Source of the DNA: an uncultured Litoreibacter sp.
Lineage (GTDB): Bacteria; Pseudomonadota; Alphaproteobacteria; Rhodobacterales; Rhodobacteraceae
NCBI GenBank assembly: GCA_947501685.1
Contig: CANMWQ010000002.1
Span: forward strand, 558,001 to 622,000
DNA: 64,000 nt
Direction: 5' to 3'
Below are positions 35,188 to 46,133 of this stretch, piece after piece. Under the pieces are notes generated by a model, which was not told where the DNA came from, searched no databases, and worked only from the letters and a program-made list of their open reading frames with translations. The position numbers were made by a program, and so were the translations under genes. The number at the start of each line of letters is the position of its first letter. Within the stretch, counting starts at the first letter, position 1.

Positions 35188-36639
35188 GTGCAATTGAAAC
35201 ATGTCGCCGTAACCGTTTTGGCGCTCGGCCTCGCCGTGCCTGCTGCAGCACAAGATAGTGGCACCAAGCAATATGACGATGGTGGGCTCTATACTGGTGC
35301 CTTCAAAGAGGGCAAACGCCACGGCCAAGGCACGTTTACGCTGCCCAACGGCTATGAATACACTGGCAACTGGGTTGAGGGCGAGATCAAGGGCCAAGGC
35401 ACGGCCCGTTTCCCCAACGGCTCGCTTTATGAGGGCCAGTTCGAGACCGGCAAGCCCGACGGTTTCGGCAAGATCATCTTTGCGGATGGTGGCACCTATG
35501 AGGGCGACTGGACCGACGGCAAGATCACCGGCCGCGGTATCGCAACATATGCCAATGGCACGCGCTACGAAGGCGAGTTCCGCAATGCCCAGCACCACGG
35601 CACCGGCCTGATGGTCAGCCCCAATGGCTACCGATACGAGGGGCAATGGGTCGGCGGCGTCAAGGAGGGCAAGGGCAAGATCACCTATCCTGATGGCGCG
35701 ACCTATGATGGCCAGATGGCGGGCGGCAAGCGCGCGGGACAAGGCACTTTGGTGATGACCGACGGGCTGACCTATACCGGCGAGTGGAAAGACGGCCAGA
35801 TTGATGGCACCGGCACGCTGACCCAATCCAACGGCGATGTTTATGAAGGCACGCTGGTTGCCGGCGCGCGCGAGGGGCAGGGCAAGGTCACCTACGCCAA
35901 TGGCGATGTGTATGAAGGGGCCTTCAAGGCCGACGCCCGCAGCGGGCAGGGCAGCTTCACCGGCAGTGACGGCTTCGCCTATACCGGCAGCTGGGTGAAC
36001 GGAAAGATCGAGGGCACCGGCACGGTCACTTATCCCGATGGTTCCGTCTATGAAGGCGAGTTGAAAGATGATCTGGCTGACGGCAGGGGCAAGATCACCT
36101 ACCCTGACGGGTCGACCTATGAGGGCGACTGGGCCTCGGGCGTCATCGAGGGGCAGGGCGTCGCGCGATACGAAAATGGGCTGGTCTATGAGGGCAGCTT
36201 TCAGAACGCGCTGATCTCGGGCCAAGGCAAAATGACCTATCCGGATGGCTACGTCTATGAAGGCGCATGGGTCGAGGGCAAACGCGAAGGCGAGGGCAAA
36301 GCCACCTATGCGGACGGGTCCGTCTATGAAGGGGCGTTCCAAGGAGGGCAACGCTCGGGCCAAGGCAGCTTCGTGCGGCCTGACGGGTTTTCCTATGTGG
36401 GTGAATGGAAGGACGGCCAGATCAGCGGCACGGGCAAGGCCACATACCCTACGGGCGATATCTATGAGGGCACATTCGAGAACGGAAAACGCTCCGGCGA
36501 CGGCGTTATGCGTTATGCCGACGGCGCGGTGACCTCCGGGGAATGGGACGAAGGGCGTTTGACCAAAATCGACGCAGAGGAAAACGCGGAGGCCACCGAA
36601 ACCGCGGCAGAAGACACCGAGGCGGCGACGGACAACTAG
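35188..36639 (+). CDS. Exported MORN-repeat protein, 19 repeats
   Basis: A 483-residue protein with a signal peptide (MQLKHVAVTVLALGLAVPAAAQ) and then nineteen 23-residue MORN repeats, each built on (V/T)YEGxWxxGxxxGxGxxxYxDG. A short acidic tail ends the chain. The GTG at 35188 follows GGGGGA and gives a normal signal peptide; the longer in-frame ATG at 35119 would bury it. MORN repeats form extended beta-hairpin ladders, often lipid- or protein-binding; export to the periplasm or surface is implied. No partner gene is obvious. Repeats are near-identical enough to be subject to copy-number change. Confidence 0.88.
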   Translation: MQLKHVAVTVLALGLAVPAAAQDSGTKQYDDGGLYTGAFKEGKRHGQGTFTLPNGYEYTGNWVEGEIKGQGTARFPNGSLYEGQFETGKPDGFGKIIFADGGTYEGDWTDGKITGRGIATYANGTRYEGEFRNAQHHGTGLMVSPNGYRYEGQWVGGVKEGKGKITYPDGATYDGQMAGGKRAGQGTLVMTDGLTYTGEWKDGQIDGTGTLTQSNGDVYEGTLVAGAREGQGKVTYANGDVYEGAFKADARSGQGSFTGSDGFAYTGSWVNGKIEGTGTVTYPDGSVYEGELKDDLADGRGKITYPDGSTYEGDWASGVIEGQGVARYENGLVYEGSFQNALISGQGKMTYPDGYVYEGAWVEGKREGEGKATYADGSVYEGAFQGGQRSGQGSFVRPDGFSYVGEWKDGQISGTGKATYPTGDIYEGTFENGKRSGDGVMRYADGAVTSGEWDEGRLTKIDAEENAEATETAAEDTEAATDN

Positions 36640-38162
36640 ACCGTCTCGCCCGCGTCGAGCTTTGCCAGCCACTCCTGCGCCTCGCGGCGGACGGTGTCGC
36701 GCTTGGCCTCGTCCATCTTATCCCAGACCCGGTACATGTTCCCCATCCGGTGGTTGTTGCTGAACTGGTCGCGGTGGCGCGCCAGAAAATCCCAGTACAG
36801 CAGGTTGAACGGGCAGGCATCCGGCCCGGTCTTGTCCTTCACCTTATAGACGCAGCTTTTGCAGTAATCCGACATCCGGTCGATATAGGCCCCTGACGAG
36901 ATATAGGGCTTTGAGCCCACCACCCCGCCATCCGCCCATTGGCTCATCCCGATGACATTCGGCGCCTCAACCCATTCATAGGCATCGGCATAAACCGCCA
37001 GATACCATTCATGCACCTGATGCGGATCGACCCCCGCCAGGAGCGCGAAATTGCCCGTGACCATGAGGCGTTGGATATGGTGCGCATAGGCCTCCGTGCC
37101 CGTTTGGGTGACGGCTTTTGAGACGCAATTCATCCTTGTCTCAGCCCCCCAGAACAGCGCGGGCAAGGCGCGGTCATGGCCCAACACGTTGCGCGATGTG
37201 TAATCCGGCCCCTCAAGGAAATAGATGCCACGCATATACTCCCGCCAGCCGATGATCTGGCGGATAAAGCCCTCTACCGCGTTGATGGGCGCGTGGCCGT
37301 CACGGTACGCTTCTTCAACCTGACGGCAGACATCGAGCGGGTTGAGCAGGCCTGCATTGATATAAAAGCTGATGATGGAGTGATAGAGAAACTTCTCCTC
37401 CCCCATCATCGCGTCTTGGTAATCCCCAAAATGCGGCAGGGCGTAGGTGATCCAGCGGGTCAGTTGGCGCTGGGCTTGCTCGGCATCGGTGGCAAACCAG
37501 AACGGGTGCAAGTCGCCGAAATTGCCGCTGAAACGCTCCTCGACCAGTGCGAGCACCTCTTGCACGGTCTCGTCCGGGGTGAATTCCATTGGCCCGGTGT
37601 AGTTGATGGATTTGGGCGCGGATTTGCGGTTGTCATGGTCAAAGTTCCATTTGCCTTCAACCGGCTTGTCGCCCTCCATCAGCAGCCCAGTTTTCCGGCG
37701 CATGTCGCGGTAGAACCACTCCATCCGAAGCTCTTTGCGGCCCTCGGCCCAGGCCTCGAACTCCGCATGAGAGGCGATGAACCGCGTGTCTTGCAGCTGG
37801 GTGAGTTTCAACGGACCTTCGTTCAACGCCTCGATCAGCCGCCATTCCCCCGGCTCGGTGGCGATCACGTCTTTGGCGTCAAACTCTTCGGCGCGCCGCA
37901 ACAATTCGCCGAGGATCGAGTTCGTATTCCCGGCATCATCGAGCTTTGTATAGGCAACTTGCCAGCCGTCATCTACAAGCCGAGCCGCGAATTTGCGCAT
38001 GGCGGAGAACAGAAGCGCGATCTTCTTGGGGTGATGGGGGACATAAGTCGCCTCTGTCTGGACCTCAGCCATGACGATCACATCAGTGTCTTTGTCAGCC
38101 TGTTGCAGCGCCGACAGATCATCTGACAGCTGATCGCCAAGGATCAAGATCAGCCTCACCAA
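36636..38162 (-). CDS. phrB: Cryptochrome/photolyase of the Fe-S bacterial (6-4) type (PhrB/CryB-like)
   Basis: A 508-residue photolyase-like protein. The N-terminal LILGDQLSDDLSAL belongs to the 'deoxyribodipyrimidine photolyase-related' group that includes Agrobacterium PhrB and Rhodobacter CryB. FAD-domain landmarks such as GWREYMRGIYFLEGPDY are present around 310. Four conserved Cys for a [4Fe-4S] cluster are visible: one in RMNCVSKAV, two in YCKSCVY, and one in DACPFNLLYW. The enzyme repairs (6-4) photoproducts or acts as a light sensor. The stop shares CTAG with the MORN gene, and 7 bases overlap with the SDR gene start side. Confidence 0.9.
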   Translation of the reverse strand: MVRLILILGDQLSDDLSALQQADKDTDVIVMAEVQTEATYVPHHPKKIALLFSAMRKFAARLVDDGWQVAYTKLDDAGNTNSILGELLRRAEEFDAKDVIATEPGEWRLIEALNEGPLKLTQLQDTRFIASHAEFEAWAEGRKELRMEWFYRDMRRKTGLLMEGDKPVEGKWNFDHDNRKSAPKSINYTGPMEFTPDETVQEVLALVEERFSGNFGDLHPFWFATDAEQAQRQLTRWITYALPHFGDYQDAMMGEEKFLYHSIISFYINAGLLNPLDVCRQVEEAYRDGHAPINAVEGFIRQIIGWREYMRGIYFLEGPDYTSRNVLGHDRALPALFWGAETRMNCVSKAVTQTGTEAYAHHIQRLMVTGNFALLAGVDPHQVHEWYLAVYADAYEWVEAPNVIGMSQWADGGVVGSKPYISSGAYIDRMSDYCKSCVYKVKDKTGPDACPFNLLYWDFLARHRDQFSNNHRMGNMYRVWDKMDEAKRDTVRREAQEWLAKLDAGETV

Positions 38163-38812
38163 GGAACCTCCGCGCCGCTATAGTCAAAGAACCCGCCACT
38201 TTGCGCAGGCTTCAGCCCCTCCATTACGCCGATCAAGTTCTCCGCCGCCGTGCTGGCTGGCACCGTTGTGTGACGCCCCGCGTATTTTGCGGTGAAAGGC
38301 GTGGCCACCGTGCCCGGATGCAACGCTACGCAGATGGCTTGTTTGTGGGTGCGGGCCAATTCAATCGCGGCCCCGTGGATCAATTGGTTCAATGCAGATT
38401 TCGCGGCGCGGTAGCTGTGCCACCCGCCAATCTGATTGTCCCCGATAGAGCCTACCCGCGCCGAAAGGGCCGCAAAGACGCAGCGCCTGTCGCGCGGGAT
38501 CAGGGGCAGGGCGTGTTTCAACACCAAAGCCGGGCCTGCCGCATTGACCTGGAACTGGGCCAGCATCGCCTCTGGGGTCAGCGCTTTGATGGTTTTTTCG
38601 GGCTCATGCCCGCCCGCGGTCAAGGACCCGGTGGCCACGAAAACCGTGTCAAACGTGCCGTCCAGAACGCCTAAGACTTGCGCGATGCTGTCCTCATTGG
38701 TGATGTCCAGCCCGTCTGCGCTGCGCGACAAGCGGGTGACGTCGCCTTGCAAAGCCTGCGCCACAGCGCTGCCAATGCCGCCCGAGGCTCCGATGATCAA
38801 ATGTCTCTTCAT
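38156..38812 (-). CDS. Short-chain dehydrogenase/reductase
   Basis: A 218-residue SDR with cofactor motif GASGGIGSA (residues 8-16), catalytic Ser in ALSARVGSIG near 118, and YxxxK in YRAAKSALNQL near 133. The fold predicts an NAD(P)H-dependent oxidoreductase; substrate is unknown. It overlaps the photolyase gene by 7 bases on the same strand, an arrangement common in relatives as a light-related pair. Confidence 0.9.
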   Translation of the reverse strand: MKRHLIIGASGGIGSAVAQALQGDVTRLSRSADGLDITNEDSIAQVLGVLDGTFDTVFVATGSLTAGGHEPEKTIKALTPEAMLAQFQVNAAGPALVLKHALPLIPRDRRCVFAALSARVGSIGDNQIGGWHSYRAAKSALNQLIHGAAIELARTHKQAICVALHPGTVATPFTAKYAGRHTTVPASTAAENLIGVMEGLKPAQSGGFFDYSGAEVPW

Positions 38813-38888
38813 GGGGCTGGAGGTAACGCATGGGGTTCGCGCGTCAACCGCCGCTTAAGGATGGGGGTTCCCATTTGCCAAAGGCTTT

Positions 38889-38894
38889 GTATGA
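38889..38894 (+). promoter_or_regulatory. Candidate -10 box for the leuA leader transcript
   Basis: TATGAT lies 8 bases before the leader peptide ATG at 38903, so a transcript from it would begin at or next to that ATG, i.e. leaderless. No good -35 is visible at the normal spacing. The alphaproteobacterial trpL leader is known to be leaderless, which makes this plausible. Confidence 0.4.
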
Positions 38895-38902
38895 TTGGTC
38901 GC

Positions 38903-38953
38903 ATGTTGAAGATTACGAACGCACCACTCCTACTGCTTCTTAGCCTGCGCTGA
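38903..38953 (+). CDS. leuL: Leucine-rich leader peptide of leuA
   Basis: A 16-codon reading frame, MLKITNAPLLLLLSLR, ending 76 bases before leuA. Seven of sixteen residues are Leu, with five consecutive Leu codons (CTC CTA CTG CTT CTT at 38927-38941). An in-frame ATG at 38891 would give four more residues. A run of regulated codons just ahead of the matching biosynthetic gene is the hallmark of ribosome-mediated attenuation. Overlapping inverted repeats follow at once. This is not annotated by length-based gene finders. Confidence 0.8.
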   Translation: MLKITNAPLLLLLSLR

Positions 38954-38996
38954 GCGTGCCATCCGGCGCGTGCCGCTCAGTGGGACCAGCGCCGGA
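38948..38996 (+). promoter_or_regulatory. Mutually exclusive stems of a leuA attenuator
   Basis: Stem 1: CGCTGAGCG (38948-38956, spanning the leader stop codon) pairs with CGCTCAGTG (38974-38982). Stem 2: TCCGGCGC (38962-38969) pairs with GCGCCGGA (38989-38996). They interleave, so only one can form, as in attenuators. Neither is followed by a clear T-run, so the read-out may be Rho-dependent or translational. Confidence 0.6.
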
Positions 38997-39029
38997 CATC
39001 TTCCAAACATCAGCTAAGAGACCAATTCC

Positions 39030-40586
39030 ATGACAGATAAAAACCGTGTTGTGATCTTCGACACTACCTTGCGCGACGGCGAGCAATCCCCCGGCGCAAC
39101 CATGAGCCACGCCGAAAAGCTCGAGATTGCCGGCCTTCTGGACGAGATGGGCGTAGACATTATTGAGGCCGGCTTCCCGATTGCCTCCGAGGGGGATTTT
39201 GAGGCGGTCAAAGCGATCTCGGAGCAGACCAAAAACGCAGTGATCTGCGGGCTGGCGCGGGCTAATTTCAAAGATATTGACCGCTGCTGGGAGGCCGTGA
39301 AACACGCCGCCAAGCCGCGCATTCACACATTTATCGGCACCTCTGAGCTGCATCGCGCCATACCAAACCTGACGATGGACGAGATGGCCGAGAAAATTCA
39401 CGAGACGGTCAGCCATGCCCGCAACCTGTGCGACAACGTGCAATGGTCTCCAATGGATGCGACCCGGACGGAGTGGGACTATCTGTGCCGCGTGGTCGAG
39501 ATCGCGATCAAAGCCGGGGCCACGACCATAAACATCCCCGACACGGTGGGATACACCGCCCCGAATGAAAGCGCCGATCTGATCCGCCGCCTGATCGCCA
39601 ATGTGCCCGGCGCGGATGAGGTGGTCTTTGCCACCCATTGTCACAATGATCTTGGCATGGCGACGGCGAACTCGCTGGCTGCCGTCGAGGGTGGCGCACG
39701 CCAGATTGAATGCACCATCAATGGTTTGGGCGAACGCGCAGGCAACACCGCACTTGAAGAGGTGGTCATGGCCATGAAAGTGCGCCACGACATTATTCCG
39801 TTTACCACCGGCATCGACAGCACCAAGCTGATGAACATCTCCCGCCGGGTGGCGGCGGTGTCGGGCTTCGCGGTGCAGTTCAACAAGGCCATTGTCGGCA
39901 AAAACGCCTTCGCGCATGAAAGCGGCATCCACCAGGACGGCATGCTGAAAAACGCCGAAACCTTCGAGATCATGCGCCCCGAGGATGTGGGTCTGTCCGA
40001 GACAAATTTGGTCATGGGCAAACATTCGGGCCGCGCTGCTCTGCGCTCCAAGCTCAGCGAGTTGGGCTTTGAGCTGGGTGACAACCAGTTGAAAGACGTC
40101 TTCGTACGGTTCAAGGCGCTGGCCGATCAGAAGAAGGAAATCTACGACGAGGACCTGATTGCGCTGATGCAGGTCGGCTCGGATGTTGAGGACCGGATCA
40201 AACTGGCCGCTTTGCAAGTGTCGTGCGGTATGGATTTGGAGAAATCCGCCGAGATGACGCTGGTGATTGACGGCGAGAGCCAAACCACCCGCCAAACCGG
40301 AGACGGGCCGGTGGATGCGGCATTCAACGCGGTGAAAACCTTGTTCGCCCATTCCGCCCGGTTGCAGCTCTACCAAGTGAGCGCGGTGACCGAGGGCACC
40401 GACGCGCAGGCGACGGTCTCAGTGCGGCTGGAGGAAGACGGCAAGATTGCCACGGGGCAATCGGCGGATGTGGACACGGTCGTGGCCTCCGTGCGGGCCT
40501 ATATCGACGCGTTGAACCGTCTGTTGGTGCGCCGCGAAAAATCTGGCGGTGACCTGGCCGAAGTTTCCTACAAGGACGCGGGCTGA
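39030..40586 (+). CDS. leuA: 2-isopropylmalate synthase
   Basis: A 518-residue LeuA; condenses acetyl-CoA with 2-oxoisovalerate, the first committed step of leucine synthesis. The TIM-barrel domain has LRDGEQSPGATM (near 13-24) and HCHNDLGMATANSLAAVEGG around 205, with metal-binding His residues. The C-terminal LeuA dimer domain (about 385-510) provides leucine feedback. Standing alone, with no leuB/C/D nearby, it is preceded by a leucine-rich leader peptide. Confidence 0.97.
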   Translation: MTDKNRVVIFDTTLRDGEQSPGATMSHAEKLEIAGLLDEMGVDIIEAGFPIASEGDFEAVKAISEQTKNAVICGLARANFKDIDRCWEAVKHAAKPRIHTFIGTSELHRAIPNLTMDEMAEKIHETVSHARNLCDNVQWSPMDATRTEWDYLCRVVEIAIKAGATTINIPDTVGYTAPNESADLIRRLIANVPGADEVVFATHCHNDLGMATANSLAAVEGGARQIECTINGLGERAGNTALEEVVMAMKVRHDIIPFTTGIDSTKLMNISRRVAAVSGFAVQFNKAIVGKNAFAHESGIHQDGMLKNAETFEIMRPEDVGLSETNLVMGKHSGRAALRSKLSELGFELGDNQLKDVFVRFKALADQKKEIYDEDLIALMQVGSDVEDRIKLAALQVSCGMDLEKSAEMTLVIDGESQTTRQTGDGPVDAAFNAVKTLFAHSARLQLYQVSAVTEGTDAQATVSVRLEEDGKIATGQSADVDTVVASVRAYIDALNRLLVRREKSGGDLAEVSYKDAG

Positions 40587-40669
40587 CCCAAAGGAGCGCT
40601 CGCGCGCGTTGTTTTTATAGGTGTGGCGGGAGAGGTGAGCCCGCCATGCTGGGTTTATTGCGTTTTGCG

Positions 40670-40705
40670 AGGGCCGGTATTGCCTTCGGCGAGAGTATTT
40701 TTGAA
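40670..40705 (+). repeat. Dispersed intergenic repeat, copy after leuA
   Basis: A small hairpin GCC-TTCG-GCG followed by AGAGTATTTTTG, in the 132-base gap between leuA and the convergent rlmJ. Similar hairpin-plus-(A/T)TATTT modules occur at 22514-22550 and 29600-29645. The rest of the gap shows a GC-rich inverted repeat near 40598-40610 with a T-run (GTTTTTATAG), a likely leuA terminator. Confidence 0.45.
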
Positions 40706-40718
40706 GCAGTGATAGGGC

Positions 40719-42675
<1,957 letters not shown>

Positions 42676-42678
42676 GCA

Positions 42679-42699
42679 GCGCCCTCTTTGAGGGGGCGT
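42679..42699 (+). promoter_or_regulatory. Hairpin between mreB and mreC
   Basis: GCGCCCTC-TTT-GAGGGGGCG can form a 7-pair stem with a bulge, immediately after the mreB stop. There is no T-run, so it may stabilise mreB mRNA and lower downstream output rather than stop transcription. Confidence 0.35.
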
Positions 42700-42743
42700 C
42701 GCAGATGACCTAGACTAGCCCCGCAAACGCTGGGAATTTTGAT

Positions 42744-43664
42744 TTGGCACGAGATCGACACACGCAGGACGAATACACCCGCCCCGTCAGACGCGTTCTG
42801 ATCGGGGTGTTGGTCGTCGTGTTGCTGGCCGTTTTCGTCGTCTGGCGGATTGATAACCCACGCGTCGAACGGCTGCGCTCTGCCGCCATCGACAAGATTT
42901 TGCCGTCATTTGAATGGGCCTTGGTGCCGGCGACGCGGGTCACCCGGATGGTGGAAGATTTCCAATCCTACACGCGTATATATGAACAAAATCAAGAGCT
43001 TCGTCGTGAGTTGCAGCAGATGAAAAGTTGGCAGGAGGCCGCTATTCAGTTGGGTCAGGAAAACGCACGGCTTCTGGATCTCAACAAGGTGCGCCTGAAT
43101 GCGCAGCTCACTTTTGTGACCGGGGTGGTGCTGACGGATAATGGCTCTCCGTTTCGCCGGTCGGTCTTGCTGAATGTGGGCGCGCGTGACGGCATACGCG
43201 ATGGTTGGGCCACGATGGATGGGCTGGGGTTGGTTGGACGAATCTCGGGCGTGGGGGATCAGACCTCTCGCGTGATTTTGCTCACCGACAGCAACAGCCG
43301 GGTGCCGGTGCGCATTCAGCCCTCTGGCCAGAACGCGCTTCTGATTGGCGACAACACCCTCGCGCCGCCGGTTGATATTGCCGACAATCTTGAGGATGTG
43401 CGCCCCGGCGACCGGGTGGTGACCTCGGGCGATGGCAAAGTATTTCCGGCCGACATTCTGGTGGGGCAAATCGCGCAGGGGCCCAATGGGCGGCTGCGGG
43501 TCAAGCTTGCGGCGGATTACGGACGGCTTGAGTTTTTGCGGGTGCTGCGCAACCCGGAGGCCCCGGCGATCAGCTCTTCCGGCGGTCTGGTCTCGCCTGA
43601 CGAGATACCTTTGAGCGAGGCGCTGACCGAACCCGTGGAAGACGCAGAGGCCAGCGATGGTTGA
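42744..43664 (+). CDS. mreC: Rod shape-determining protein MreC
   Basis: A 306-residue bitopic protein: TM helix at about residues 15-35 (VLIGVLVVVLLAVFVVW), coiled coil at about 75-115, then two beta-barrel domains (to about 275) and an acidic tail. It links MreB and PBP2 in the elongasome. The start is TTG at 42744, 68 bases after mreB. It overlaps mreD by 8 bases. Confidence 0.94.
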   Translation: MARDRHTQDEYTRPVRRVLIGVLVVVLLAVFVVWRIDNPRVERLRSAAIDKILPSFEWALVPATRVTRMVEDFQSYTRIYEQNQELRRELQQMKSWQEAAIQLGQENARLLDLNKVRLNAQLTFVTGVVLTDNGSPFRRSVLLNVGARDGIRDGWATMDGLGLVGRISGVGDQTSRVILLTDSNSRVPVRIQPSGQNALLIGDNTLAPPVDIADNLEDVRPGDRVVTSGDGKVFPADILVGQIAQGPNGRLRVKLAADYGRLEFLRVLRNPEAPAISSSGGLVSPDEIPLSEALTEPVEDAEASDG

Positions 43665-44196
43665 CCCCGCCGCCACGCGCCGTGTGATGTTTCGCGGGCT
43701 GTTTTTTGCCCTCTGCGCCTGCATCATCTTCATCAACATGCTGCCGCTGACAACAGAGCCGCGCCGCGTGCCCGGCCCGGACCTGCTGTTTTGCGTCACC
43801 GCGATCTGGATCATGCGCCGCCCCCGCTGGGCGCCGGTGGGGCTGATCGTGTTGGTTCATCTGATCGCGGACCTGTTTTTCCTGCGAGCAGTGGGGCTAT
43901 GGCCCGCAATCTCATTGCTGGGCTATGAATATCTGCGGCGAAAATCCACCGCGACGATCGAGATACCGCCACTGGTGGAATTTGGCATGGCGATGATCCT
44001 CTTCGTGGGATTGGTCGCATTAAACGCAGCGGTGCATTTGCTCTTTGGGATCCCGCATCCCTCTTTCGGGGCCAGCGCGCTGCATGTTATCATGACGGCA
44101 GTGGCCTACCCGCTGGTGATGGCGTTCTCCGTCTATGTGACGCGGGTGCGCCGGGCGCGGCCATCCGATTTTGACGGGTCAGGACTGATATCATGA
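43657..44196 (+). CDS. mreD: Rod shape-determining protein MreD
   Basis: A 179-residue membrane protein with about five helices (first at about 10-27, LFFALCACIIFINML). MreD joins MreC in the cell-elongation complex. It overlaps mreC by 8 bases and mrdA by 4, so it is firmly within the operon. Sequence is variable in this family; assignment is by position and topology. Confidence 0.9.
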   Translation: MVDPAATRRVMFRGLFFALCACIIFINMLPLTTEPRRVPGPDLLFCVTAIWIMRRPRWAPVGLIVLVHLIADLFFLRAVGLWPAISLLGYEYLRRKSTATIEIPPLVEFGMAMILFVGLVALNAAVHLLFGIPHPSFGASALHVIMTAVAYPLVMAFSVYVTRVRRARPSDFDGSGLIS

Positions 44197-46133
44197 GGCG
44201 TTCGCCAAAAGATACCGAGGACAGCATTGGCATGATCAGCCGCCGCGGGTTGATCCTTGGAACAGGCATGGCCGGGTTTGCGGTGCTGCTGGGCTCGCGC
44301 ATGCGGCAATTGCAGGTCAACGAGGCCGACCAATTCCGGCTGCTGGCAGAGGAGAACCGGATCAACATCCGCCTGTTGCCGCCGCCACGTGGGCAGGTCT
44401 TTGACCGCAACGGCTTGCTCATTGCAGGCAACCAACAAAACTACCGGGTCACCATCATCCGCGACGAGGTGGACGACCCCAAACAGACCCTGATGAACCT
44501 CAGCCGCCTGATCCCGTTGAGCCAGGAAGATATCGACGATATTCTCGATGAGATGTCGAAGCGCTCGCGCCTGCTGCCCGTGACCGTGGCAGATCGCCTT
44601 AGTTGGGAAGACGTCAGCCAGGTGGCCGTCAACGCCCCCGCCTTGCCCGGCATCACGCCTGAATTTGGCCTGAGCCGTATCTATCCGCGCGGTGACGATT
44701 TTGCGCATATCATCGGCTATGTCGGCCCCGTCTCGGATTACGACCTCAGTCGGATCGAGGACCCCGACCCGCTGCTGCAAATCCCGAAATTCCAGATCGG
44801 CAAAACCGGCGTGGAGAACAAGCTTGAGGCCGCCCTGCGCGGCAAGGCCGGGACCAAGCGGATAGAAGTGAACGCCGTGGGGCGGGTGATGCGCGAGCTT
44901 GGCCGCGACGAGGCCACGAAGGGCGAGACTGTTCAGCTGACCATCGACACCAAGCTGCAAAACTTCGTGCAGGCCCGGCTGGCCGGGGAAAGTGCGGCCG
45001 CCGTGGTGATCGACGTCACCAATGGTGACTTGGTGGCCATCGGCTCTGCGCCCGCTTTCGATCCCAACAAATTCGTGCGCGGGATCTCGGTTGCGGACTA
45101 CGCGGCGCTGACCGAAAACAAGTACCGCCCGCTGGCCAACAAGGCGGTGCAGGGCACCTACCCTCCGGGCTCTACCTTCAAAATGGTCACCGCCCTTGCA
45201 GCCATCGAGGCAGGTGAAATCACCGCCGATGAAACCATCTATTGCGGCGGCCATACGGAGGTCGCCAACCGGCGCTTTCACTGCTGGAAACGCGGCGGAC
45301 ATGGAAAGATCGACCTGCACAACTCGCTCAAACAATCCTGCGACGTCTATTACTACGACCTCGCGCAGCGGGTCGGCATCGAGAAGATCACAGCGATGGC
45401 CCGCAAGCTGGGGCTGGGCGAAAAGCACAATGTGCCGATGTCCGCCGTCTCCACCGGCTTGACACCGACCAAAGCATGGAAGGCCGCAAATCGCGGCTCG
45501 GATTGGGTGATCGGGGACAGCCTGAACGCGTCAATAGGGCAGGGGCTCGTGCTGGCCTCGCCTTTGCAATTGGCGATCATGACGGCGCGCATCGCCACAG
45601 GCCGCGCCGTGGAGCCGCGATTGGTCAAGGCAGTCAACGGTCAGGAGGTACCCCCCACATTGGGCGCGCCGCTTGAGCTGTCAAAGACCTCGCTTGATTA
45701 CATCCGCACTGCGATGTTTGCGGTCAGCAACGAACAACGCGGGACCGGATACAGCACCCGCATCGCTGACAAAGAGCGCCGCATGGCAGGCAAAACCGGC
45801 ACCAGCCAAGTGCGCAACATCTCTGCAGCGGAGCGCCGGGCGGGGGTCTTCCGCAACGAGGACCTGCCATGGGAACGCCGCGATCACGCGCTGTTTGTAG
45901 GCTTCGCGCCGCATGACAATCCGCGCTACGCTGTCTCCGTGGTGGTGGAGCATGGCGGCGGCGGCTCAACGGCCGCAGCGCCCATCGCCCGTGACGTTAT
46001 CCTTGCCGCACAGTTTGACGGCATGCCGCCCCTCTCCGCCTATCCTGAGGCGCAACGCGGGCGCATTCAATCGGCGCTTGAAGAGCTGCAAATCCACGAT
46101 CCCAAGGACGGCCCAAAGGTCTCCGAGGCATGA
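44193..46133 (+). CDS. mrdA: Penicillin-binding protein 2 (peptidoglycan transpeptidase)
   Basis: A 646-residue class B PBP. N-terminal TM helix (about 18-40), dimerisation/pedestal domain, then the transpeptidase domain with the active Ser in STFK (S about 327), the SCDVYYYD motif where SxN normally lies, and KTGTS near 534. It crosslinks lateral-wall peptidoglycan with RodA. It overlaps both neighbours by 4 bases. Confidence 0.96.
   Translation: MRRSPKDTEDSIGMISRRGLILGTGMAGFAVLLGSRMRQLQVNEADQFRLLAEENRINIRLLPPPRGQVFDRNGLLIAGNQQNYRVTIIRDEVDDPKQTLMNLSRLIPLSQEDIDDILDEMSKRSRLLPVTVADRLSWEDVSQVAVNAPALPGITPEFGLSRIYPRGDDFAHIIGYVGPVSDYDLSRIEDPDPLLQIPKFQIGKTGVENKLEAALRGKAGTKRIEVNAVGRVMRELGRDEATKGETVQLTIDTKLQNFVQARLAGESAAAVVIDVTNGDLVAIGSAPAFDPNKFVRGISVADYAALTENKYRPLANKAVQGTYPPGSTFKMVTALAAIEAGEITADETIYCGGHTEVANRRFHCWKRGGHGKIDLHNSLKQSCDVYYYDLAQRVGIEKITAMARKLGLGEKHNVPMSAVSTGLTPTKAWKAANRGSDWVIGDSLNASIGQGLVLASPLQLAIMTARIATGRAVEPRLVKAVNGQEVPPTLGAPLELSKTSLDYIRTAMFAVSNEQRGTGYSTRIADKERRMAGKTGTSQVRNISAAERRAGVFRNEDLPWERRDHALFVGFAPHDNPRYAVSVVVEHGGGGSTAAAPIARDVILAAQFDGMPPLSAYPEAQRGRIQSALEELQIHDPKDGPKVSEA

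Noticed and set aside
35280-36540. Regular 69-base repeats resembling an array
   Set aside because: Not a CRISPR; the units are coding MORN repeats in one frame without spacer-like variability.
35122-36672. 516-residue repetitive minus-strand frame
   Set aside because: Reverse reading of the MORN repeats; periodicity comes from the plus-strand gene, which has a signal peptide and a ribosome site.
38940-40376. 478-residue minus-strand frame across leuA
   Set aside because: Shadow of leuA; no recognisable motif, and leuA is certain on the other strand.
44133-45428. 431-residue minus-strand frame across mrdA
   Set aside because: Shadow of the penicillin-binding protein gene.
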